Assembly (NCBI GenBank): GCA_014523485.1 | Contig: JAATVK010000153.1 | Location: 1-5,562 of the forward strand | From: Nitrososphaerales archaeon TH5894 | GTDB lineage: Archaea; Thermoproteota; Nitrososphaeria; Nitrososphaerales; Nitrososphaeraceae | Direction of reading: 5' to 3' | DNA length: 5,562 nt | Shown here: positions 1 to 5,562 of the stretch, one piece after another | Position numbering within the stretch: the first letter of the stretch is position 1 | Layout of the letters: every line of letters starts with the position of its first letter | Made by a program: the position numbers and the translations under genes | The notes under the pieces: generated by a model | Told to the model about the DNA's origin: nothing | Databases searched by the model: none | What the model saw: only the letters and a program-made list of their open reading frames with translations

Positions 1-15
1 TATAATACATTATGA

Positions 16-249
16 TTAAAGATAATTATTTTCAACATTTTTTACTAACCAAGCTATTCGAAATAGCAACTTTACGAGGCCAATTATCAAGTACGCAATA
101 ATTGGCAGAACTCCGATAGATTTACTATAAAGAAAAATACTATAAATACTAAATACATCTAACCCAATGGAATTTTTTGTTTCTTTTATAAAAAGCAAAG
201 TTAGCTCTACATATTTTATGAAATTATAAATCTTTCCTAATAACTTCAT
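16..249 (-). CDS. Small hypothetical membrane protein (77 aa)
   Basis: I do not recognise this protein. It starts at ATG (complement of 247-249) and ends at TAA (complement of 16-18). Residues about 44-69 form one strong hydrophobic segment (SIGVLPIIAYLIIGLVKLLF and onward), long enough to cross the membrane; residues about 9-21 are weakly hydrophobic. Lysines near the N-terminus and between the segments suggest a small integral membrane protein with one or two helices. No enzymatic motif or conserved cysteine/histidine pattern is visible. A TATA-like element lies about 50 nt upstream on the same strand, which supports expression with a short leader. In DNA this AT-rich, open frames of this length also arise by chance, and hydrophobic codons are T-rich, so it could be spurious. 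Confidence 0.42.
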   Translation of the reverse strand: MKLLGKIYNFIKYVELTLLFIKETKNSIGLDVFSIYSIFLYSKSIGVLPIIAYLIIGLVKLLFRIAWLVKNVENNYL

Positions 250-292
250 TATCTACAAAGAAGATTATGAAAAGTAATCAAGAAAAGTTCTT

Positions 293-304
293 TTAGTATA
301 TAAT
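293..304 (-). promoter_or_regulatory. Candidate archaeal TATA box for the 77-aa membrane protein
   Basis: Read on the minus strand this is ctattatatactaa-like, close to an archaeal TATA box. Its centre lies about 50 nt before the ATG at 249. With the usual 25-nt spacing to the start site, transcription would begin near 272 and give a leader of about 22 nt. AT-rich background makes such matches common, so this is tentative. Confidence 0.3.
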
Positions 305-925
305 AGAGATCACTTAATTGATACACTGAATTTTAAAATATTATATTTTGTACCTTAGTATCGAAACTAAATCAAAATTTAATTAATTCTCAAGAGGTTC
401 AAAAGATTGTAGTAGATTGTATTTCTTCCGACAATACATTAATCTGGTATATACCCAAACCATAAATAAATAGATTTTTTAATACCATCTAAGTTTCATT
501 TATAATTATAGAGTTAGAAGATAAGTTTGGTGAGAAAATTATATGTAGACTAGATTATTAACAAACCTCTAAATTTTATTTTGTTACTGTTTACTAATAT
601 TTAGATCAATAAAAAAATTAAGAATTACGTTGTGTTAACTTTTCTCTTGATTATAAATATCTAATTATTGATTTATTACACTATCTCCCGATTAACCTTT
701 AACTAATATATAAAATGAGGATAAAATTTTATTTGTACTCTTTACTCATTCTTCATATTCTGTTTCATTGTACATTTAATATTATGAAAGTCATAGGATG
801 AATAATGTTGAAAAGAGTTATCCATTATAATGTTAAATTCCTGATTATATTAGAAATTGATAATGAAGCGACTTCTTAACCTTAGTCCTTGTCTTGGAAT
901 TAAGAGATAAAAATTCTACCATTGC
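305..925. other. Long gene-poor stretch with coding-like islands
   Basis: No intact gene of meaningful length is present on either strand. One plus-strand frame (codons starting at 337, 493, 805) has stretches that read like protein rather than random AT-rich DNA. At 337-465 it is open for 42 codons and ends ...SSDNTLIWYIPKP-stop. At 493-561 it reads ...IELEDKFGEKIICRLDY-stop. At 805-879 there is ATG followed by 23 more codons and TAA (MLKRVIHYNVKFLIILEIDN...). No start codon opens the first island, and several stops separate the islands. This could be an eroded gene, or chance; I recognise no family. A 29-codon ATG frame near 715 (MRIKFYLYSLLIL...) is hydrophobic but has nothing else to support it. 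Confidence 0.3.
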
Positions 926-937
926 TTTTATATATTT
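926..937 (+). promoter_or_regulatory. TATA box for the RAM-domain gene, leaderless geometry
   Basis: TTTTATATATTT is a near-ideal archaeal TATA box. Its centre (about 931) lies 24 nt before the ATG at 955, so the expected transcription start falls on or within a few bases of the start codon. There is no ribosome-binding site before the ATG. Both facts fit a leaderless transcript, common in Nitrososphaerota. A second TATA-like stretch at 943-950 is too close to the ATG to serve. Confidence 0.62.
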
Positions 938-954
938 AATAACTATATATCTGC

Positions 955-1191
955 ATGCTACGTGCATATCTTTTGCTTATATGTGATCCTGAATATAGAT
1001 TCCAGATCGCTAATATTCTAGAAAAAATGGACAATGTTGTAAATGTAGAGGTGGTTAATGGTCCATATGATCTGGTTGTGGAAATAATATTTGACACAGT
1101 GGTCGATTTAAAAGAAAAAATACAAAATAATATTCAAAATATTGATAAATTAATGTCAACGTTGACTTTAATTATCTCTGATGATATGTAA
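955..1191 (+). CDS. Stand-alone Lrp/AsnC ligand-binding (RAM) domain protein
   Basis: This 78-residue protein is a bare RAM domain, the C-terminal half of Lrp/AsnC regulators. It shows the expected beta-alpha-beta-beta-alpha-beta order: strand AYLLLICD (4-11), helix around YRFQIANILEKM, strand VVNVEVVNG (27-35), the signature GPYDLVVEI (36-44), helix VDLKEKIQNNIQNI, and final strand LMSTLTLII. There is no helix-turn-helix, and the length matches the stand-alone family frequent in ammonia-oxidising archaea, so this is not a truncation. Known members form dimers to octamers and bind small ligands such as amino acids, and may modulate full-length Lrp partners; the ligand here cannot be read from sequence. 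ATG 955 is chosen because the first strand begins right after it and because a TATA box sits 24 nt upstream. No operon partner lies nearby. Confidence 0.88.
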   Translation: MLRAYLLLICDPEYRFQIANILEKMDNVVNVEVVNGPYDLVVEIIFDTVVDLKEKIQNNIQNIDKLMSTLTLIISDDM

Positions 1192-1441
1192 CTCCAAAGT
1201 AAGGTTATCAGAATATCAAATCTACTATTAGTTCAGGCTATGACAATTTATTAATCTATTCCACTAGTAATATTTTATTAGACTTAGTAACAAAAAATTC
1301 AATAAATTATTTTCAGAATTGATTTAACTAATAAAAATTAGCAACTGAAAATTACAACAAACAATCACTAATCTAATTCACTGATCTAATTTAATAATAC
1401 TATTTTAGCAAGTGAACCTAAGCACATCAATTATATTTTAA
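1192..1441. other. AT-rich intergenic region before the collagen-like pseudogene
   Basis: No gene is seen. It carries one copy of the short GC-richer repeat (1230-1244) and the 14-nt motif aaacaatcactaat (1359-1372), which recurs at 2508-2521. TATA-like stretches lie at about 1398-1407 and 1430-1440. The first would give a short leader before the presumed ancestral start at 1442; the second would place the start site near 1460, inside the presumed coding region. Confidence 0.4.
1230..1244 (+). repeat. Short dispersed repeat, copy 1 (GGTTCAGGCTATGRC family)
   Basis: agttcaggctatgac matches the two arms of the inverted repeat at 2575-2589 (reverse complement, 13 of 15) and 2626-2640 (13 of 15). 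Its GC content stands out from the surrounding DNA. No second arm lies near this copy. Its role is unknown. Confidence 0.5.
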
Positions 1442-2420
1442 CTGTCAAAAAAGTAGTATCTACTGGTCAGTTCGAGTATTTACCTTTGGACTTTTGGCAA
1501 GTTCATTGGTCATATTAGTTTTAGTACCTTTCCTGAAGCAGCAGCAGCAAAATAGTTTTCTTTTAAATCCAGCAATGGCTCAATATGAAAACTATTATGA
1601 CGATAGTTCTTATAGCACATATCCTACTGATGATAACAAATATCAATGTAGAACAGGACCATTCGAAGGCTTCTTCGTAAGCTCAGTAGAATTATGTAAG
1701 CATTTCAAATTTGATGACAAAGAATAGGAAGATGATGATTATAGGCCAGATAATAATATAACAGGAACACAAGGTCCACCTGGCCCACAAGGACCATCAG
1801 AACCAATAGGAGGTCAGCTAGGTCCACAAGGTCCACCAGGACCAGCAGGCGTACAAGATGAAAGAGAATTACCTGTAGCAACTGGAGTAACAGGTATGCA
1901 TGGCCCTCCAGGTGAAGATGGAATGGATGGAATACAAGGCCCACGAGGCCTTCAAGGTCCACGAGGCTTCAATGGAACCAATGGAGATAATGGAGCACAA
2001 GGTCCACCAGGATTAAATGGAATTAATGGAATCAATGGAGTTAATGCAGCACAATACCCACGAGGCCTTCAAGGTCCACGAGGCTTCAATGGAACAAATG
2101 GAGTTAATGGAGCATAAGGTCTACCAAGTCCTACTGAAATATTATCAAATAGATAGTATAGTGTGGATAGTGGAGATTTTGTTAATACTGCCGCGACCGG
2201 TAATGTACAGTCTTCGGCTACATGCGATACAGGAGATGTAGTATTGAGCGGAAGTTACAGTTTTTTTGTTTCCAATCCTCCAGGCGCATTTAGTATTGAA
2301 GATAAGAATTTAGGATCGTCTACTTGGGTAGTCCAGGCAACTGAAACTGAGTCAACGTCTGATATCTTTATTCTGGCGTTTGCTCGATGCTTTGACAATC
2401 TACCAGCCCATATACCTTAA
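1442..2420 (+). pseudogene. Decayed secreted collagen-like protein
   Basis: One reading frame, without internal frameshift, runs from 1453 to the TAA at 2418 but is cut by TAG 1725-1727, TAA 2115-2117 and TAG 2154-2156. Order of parts: a signal peptide (hydrophobic core FTFGLLASSLVILVLVPFL at 1479-1535, likely cleavage after AMA before Q at 1581); a Tyr/Asp-rich stretch with two cysteines (QCRTGPFEGFFVSSVELCKH); about 38 Gly-X-Y collagen triplets (about 1761-2129); and a C-terminal globular domain (2163-2417) with three cysteines (ATCDTG... and ARCFDN). Such proteins are exported and probably form trimeric surface fibres. The start seems lost: CTG TCA at 1442 followed by six A's could be an old ATG TCA plus one inserted A. 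TTG 1494 would remove the front of the signal peptide. About seven triplet glycines are also replaced. The family call is firm; whether any fragment is made is unknown. Confidence 0.82.
1929..2127 (+). repeat. Two tandem 117-bp-offset units inside the collagen-like domain
   Basis: The segment 1940-2010 recurs at 2057-2127 with an exact offset of 117 bp (39 codons, 13 triplets). The copies differ at few positions. These include C1998 to T2115, turning CAA into TAA, and C2004 to T2121, turning CCA (Pro) into CTA (Leu). Just upstream, GGA 1929 aligns with GCA 2046 and GGC 1938 with TAC 2055, so the second copy has lost two obligatory glycines. The first copy is the cleaner one. This is an internal duplication of coding DNA, typical of collagen-like genes, not a mobile element. 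Confidence 0.85.
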
Positions 2421-2430
2421 ACCTCCATCA

Positions 2431-2446
2431 TTTTTTTTATTTTTTT
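2431..2446 (+). terminator. T-rich archaeal terminator after the collagen-like pseudogene
   Basis: Eight T's, one A and seven T's begin 11 bases after the TAA at 2418-2420. Archaeal RNA polymerase terminates on such oligo-T tracts in the non-template strand without a hairpin. It is the strongest T tract in the window and sits where the old transcript would end. Confidence 0.62.
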
Positions 2447-2558
2447 ATTAAATCAATTAAGATAGATATTCAAAGTAAACAATGAGATCGAGAAATCAAT
2501 ATATGATAAACAATCACTAATATATTACCTTCAATCCATAAAAAAAGAATCTAGGCAG

Positions 2559-2655
2559 ATCAAATGATTCAAAAGTCATAGCCTGGACCTATTGTAATAT
2601 CAGCCAATTCACAAACTAGTAGATTGGTTCAGGCTATGGCGTCAAAAAATTTGAT
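2559..2655. repeat. Inverted repeat / 15-bp stem-loop from two repeat copies
   Basis: gtcatagcctggacc (2575-2589) pairs with ggttcaggctatggc (2626-2640) over all 15 positions if two G-U pairs are allowed, around a 36-nt loop. Farther out, atcaaat (2559-2565) pairs with atttgat (2649-2655) across an internal loop of 9 and 8 nt, so the symmetric element spans 97 bp. It lies between the collagen-like terminator and the promoter of the TPP enzyme. No T-run directly follows the main stem, so it is not a bacterial-type terminator. It could be a small non-autonomous element (MITE-like) or a structured leader/regulatory piece; no target duplication is evident. Confidence 0.55.
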
Positions 2656-2713
2656 ACAAATTATTAAATAGAATATTTCTTTATTATTTTTTATTGAATT
2701 GTATTTTCAGTTG

Positions 2714-2722
2714 AATATTTAA
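2714..2722 (+). promoter_or_regulatory. Candidate TATA box for the TPP enzyme
   Basis: aatatttaa is centred 27 nt before the ATG at 2745, which predicts a leaderless or near-leaderless transcript. No ribosome-binding site precedes the ATG. The stretch ttttatatc at 2732-2739 looks more like a TATA box but would put the start site inside the gene, beyond the conserved N-terminus, so it is less likely. Confidence 0.42.
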
Positions 2723-2744
2723 GTATTAACATTTTATATCAAGC

Positions 2745-4649
2745 ATGAATGGTGAATACAAGAATTTTAAAACAGCTGACATTGTAGCTGAAGCATTAAT
2801 TGATTGGAAGATTGATGTGGTTTTTGGTATACCAGGTGATGGAATTAATGGCTTTATTGAAGCCTTAAGGATTAGACAAGATAAAATAAAGTTTGTCCTC
2901 GTAAGACATGAAGAATCAGCGGCTCTTATGTCCTGTGCATATGCTAAATATACAGGGAAGATAGGTGTATGTGTAGCAACGTCTGGTCCAGGAGCAATTC
3001 ATCTCTTAAATGGTCTATATGATGCTAAGGCTGATAATGTTCCCGTGATTGCCATTACTGGTAGCACTTTCTCAGATTTAATGAATTCTAGTTTTCTTCA
3101 AGATGTAAAACTATTACAACTTTTTTCAGATGTTGCATCATACAATACAATGATACATGTTCCCGAGCAAGCTGAGATGGCAGTAGATATTGCATGCAGA
3201 AGTTGTCTTGCCCGCAAAGGTGTTGGTCACATAAATATTCCTATAGATGTTCAGGAAAGAAAGCTTAGAGGCGATTATTCCAAACATAAGGTTCCAGGTC
3301 ACACATCAGACATTTTTGATTCTTTTGCATTACCAGATAAAAAATTAATAGAAAAAGCAGCTAATATACTCAATATTGGTAACAAAATTGTAATATTGGT
3401 TGGACAGGGTGCATTAAATGCCTCAAGAGAAGTCTTGGCAGTAGCACAAAAATTAAATGCACCAATAGTCAAAGCATTACTTGGAAAAGCAGTTGTTCCT
3501 GATGATCATCCATTAAATCTGGGAGGATTAGGAATGCTTGGAACAGAACCTTCAAGTGAGGCCATGGCTGAAACTGATACGTTACTTATGATTGGAACAT
3601 CATTTCCATATATGGAATATCTTCCTAAACCCGGTCAGGCGAAAGGAATTCAGATCGATATGAAACCCGAAAAAATTGGACTTAGATATCCGGTAGAGGT
3701 AGGATTAGTTGGTGACTCAAAAACGGTTTTGTCAGAATTACTTCCATTATTAAAAAACAGAATAACACCTAAAAATAATATAAAAGACGATTTGAAAAAT
3801 CATAATAATACTAATAATAATAAAAGTAAAATGGATATTTCCACTATAAGTTTGCAATTCTTACAATCTATGCAAAAATCTATGGCAAAATGGAAGGAAA
3901 TTTTGAAAGAGCAAAGCAATAGACAAGATATTCCAATCAAACCTCAAGTTATTGCACATGCAGTCTCCGAAGAATTGGAAGAAAATGCAATTGTATCTGT
4001 AGATAGCGGCAATAATACAGTGTGGGCTGCTCGTTTTCTCGAAATGAGAAAAGGAATGAAATTTTCAGTTTCTGGTAATTTGGCAACAATGGCATGTGGG
4101 TTACCCTATGCAATAGCTGCAAAGATTGCCTTTCCTGATAGACAGTCCATAGCATTTGTAGGTGATGGTGGGTTCACAATGTTAATGGGAGAATTTGCTA
4201 CAGCAGTTCAGTACAAGTTGCCAATTAAAATTATAATTTTGAAGAATAATCTCCTAGGAATGATAAGATGGGAACAAATGGCATTTCTCGGAAATCCTGA
4301 ATATGCAGTAGAATTTACACCAATAGATTATGCAAGATTTGCAGAGGCAAGTGGAGGTAAAGGGTTTACAATAAAAAAAATTGATGAGGTAAAATCTGTA
4401 CTTAGTATGGCTATGAATGAAGAAAATGAATTACCCACTATTGTTGAAGCATATATCGATCCATTTGAACTTCCTTTACCCCCAAAAGTAAATATGGAAT
4501 TCCCAACTCATATTGCGGAATCATTTGTGAGAGGACAGCCCTATACGAAGGAAATTGATACATCACTATCGATGGACCATGTTCCTGAAAGATATAAGAG
4601 GTTTCAGTCGTATTTAAAACAACAACAACAAAGCAAGGAGAAAAATTAA
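2745..4649 (+). CDS. TPP-dependent pyruvate oxidase-like enzyme (PoxB/YdaP type)
   Basis: This 634-residue protein has the three-domain layout of the acetolactate synthase/pyruvate oxidase superfamily. The PYR domain (about 7-170) has FGIPGDGINGFIEAL (27-41), the catalytic glutamate E56 in RHEESAA and SGPGAIHLLNGLYDA (80-94). The central domain (about 195-335) has VGQGAL and GLGMLGTEPSSEAM, where FAD binds in relatives. The PP domain (about 400-570) has the TPP/Mg motif GDGGFTMLMGEF (473-484) ending in NN (501-502); D474 and N501 are the expected metal ligands. LGMIRWEQMAFLGNPEY (504-520) resembles the bacterial YdaP/PoxB group more than true acetolactate synthase. Relatives decarboxylate pyruvate oxidatively to acetate with a quinone or oxygen acceptor; substrate and acceptor here are inferred. 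The E. coli PoxB membrane helix is not seen; the tail is charged with four glutamines. Odd: an Asn/Lys-rich insert (about 341-365), making it longer than the usual 570-600. No partner gene is adjacent. Confidence 0.86.
   Translation: MNGEYKNFKTADIVAEALIDWKIDVVFGIPGDGINGFIEALRIRQDKIKFVLVRHEESAALMSCAYAKYTGKIGVCVATSGPGAIHLLNGLYDAKADNVPVIAITGSTFSDLMNSSFLQDVKLLQLFSDVASYNTMIHVPEQAEMAVDIACRSCLARKGVGHINIPIDVQERKLRGDYSKHKVPGHTSDIFDSFALPDKKLIEKAANILNIGNKIVILVGQGALNASREVLAVAQKLNAPIVKALLGKAVVPDDHPLNLGGLGMLGTEPSSEAMAETDTLLMIGTSFPYMEYLPKPGQAKGIQIDMKPEKIGLRYPVEVGLVGDSKTVLSELLPLLKNRITPKNNIKDDLKNHNNTNNNKSKMDISTISLQFLQSMQKSMAKWKEILKEQSNRQDIPIKPQVIAHAVSEELEENAIVSVDSGNNTVWAARFLEMRKGMKFSVSGNLATMACGLPYAIAAKIAFPDRQSIAFVGDGGFTMLMGEFATAVQYKLPIKIIILKNNLLGMIRWEQMAFLGNPEYAVEFTPIDYARFAEASGGKGFTIKKIDEVKSVLSMAMNEENELPTIVEAYIDPFELPLPPKVNMEFPTHIAESFVRGQPYTKEIDTSLSMDHVPERYKRFQSYLKQQQQSKEKN
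3801..3823 (+). repeat. Imperfect AAT/ATA trinucleotide tract inside the TPP enzyme
   Basis: cataataatactaataataataa is a short triplet tract that encodes the HNNTNNNK part of the linker between the central and PP domains. Because the unit is three bases, length changes keep the frame. The encoded residues are hydrophilic and probably disordered, so variation there should be tolerated. Confidence 0.7.
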
Positions 4650-4857
4650 TATAAATTTTCCAAATATTATATAGCAGCTACACAACTAGTTTACTCAAAT
4701 ATTATTGAAAAAATTACCAAGCGTCAAATAAATTTATCCTATTGTTAAATATGATATAAAACTACTTTAGTAATTCTGTTATATTGTAAATTTCATTTAC
4801 TCTGAATTTCAATATGAAGGTCCAACGCTTTGAAGAAAATAGATCGTAATTATAATT

Positions 4858-5353
<496 letters not shown>

Positions 5354-5562
5354 TTAAACTCTTATATTCTAAATATTATTTTTGAGAACGTAGAAGTTGT
5401 TTTCTATTATAGATGTAACTTTAATATTATAGGGTTAGTTTATTTTCCAAAAGACTATGAAATATTAGAGAAATTATAATTTAAGACATAACAATAAAAA
5501 AGGTTGATATCATCCAATAATTCTATAATCTAATAATAAAATTTTAATAAAAGAATATCAGA

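Noticed and set aside
1155..1166. Perfect palindrome GTCAACGTTGAC, a possible regulator site
   Set aside because: It sits inside the conserved last strand of the RAM-domain gene, where codons for MSTLTL explain it; no second copy was seen and the protein itself has no DNA-binding domain.
1705..1962. Minus-strand Leu/Val-rich open frame opposite the collagen-like domain
   Set aside because: It is the antisense shadow of Gly-Pro-Gln repeats, whose complement yields Leu/Val/Asp-rich translations.
1725..2156. Programmed stop-codon readthrough or pyrrolysine-type recoding in the collagen-like gene
   Set aside because: Both TAG and TAA are used, the internal repeat shows CAA turned into TAA, the start is missing and key glycines are lost. 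Ordinary decay explains all of this.
2017..2241. Plus-strand open frame rich in [11 protein letters not shown] repeats
   Set aside because: It is an off-frame reading of the Gly-Ile-Asn-Gly repeats; repetitive DNA stays open in several frames.
1896..2420. Independent small collagen-like and C-terminal-domain genes (1896-2117 and 2163-2420)
   Set aside because: They share one frame with the upstream signal-peptide part and are parted only by point stops. Neither has its own signal peptide or promoter, so they are fragments of one pseudogene.
2559..2655. Insertion sequence or CRISPR repeat
   Set aside because: There is no transposase, no target-site duplication, and no regular array of repeats and spacers; only a three-copy short repeat is present.

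Overview
The window reads as low-GC chromosomal DNA of an ammonia-oxidising archaeon (Nitrososphaerota, most like Candidatus Nitrosocosmicus). This rests on three things: a stand-alone Lrp/AsnC ligand-binding (RAM) protein, a secreted collagen-like protein with a signal peptide ending in AMA-Q, and a zinc-type archaeal ferredoxin. TATA boxes sitting about 24-27 nt before start codons (leaderless style) agree with an archaeon. The lineage call is from recall of protein families, not from a search.

Layout. 16-249 (minus): small hypothetical membrane protein. 250-925: AT-rich stretch with no intact gene, but with coding-like islands in one frame that may be gene remains. 955-1191 (plus): RAM-domain protein behind a clear TATA box. 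1192-1441: non-coding, with one copy of a short GC-rich repeat. 1442-2420 (plus): collagen-like secreted protein in one continuous frame broken by three stops, with its start apparently lost; followed by a T-rich terminator. 2447-2713: non-coding, holding an inverted repeat built from two more copies of the short repeat. 2745-4649 (plus): intact 634-residue thiamine-pyrophosphate enzyme of the pyruvate oxidase (PoxB/YdaP-like) type. 4650-4857: AT-rich, nothing recognised. 4858-5353 (plus): zinc-containing 7Fe/8Fe ferredoxin broken by two stops and one frameshift. 5354-5562: AT-rich, nothing recognised.

The main message is gene decay around a preserved enzyme. Two recognisable genes on either side of the TPP enzyme are dead by several independent criteria (stops, a frameshift, lost cluster cysteine, lost collagen glycines), while the TPP enzyme keeps every catalytic motif. 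A pyruvate oxidase and a low-potential ferredoxin both belong to pyruvate/electron metabolism, but nothing here shows that they formed an operon: 208 bp separate them. I see no convincing undescribed multi-gene system. The best leads are the pseudogenes, the repeat family with consensus GGTTCAGGCTATGRC, and the unexplained islands at 337-879.
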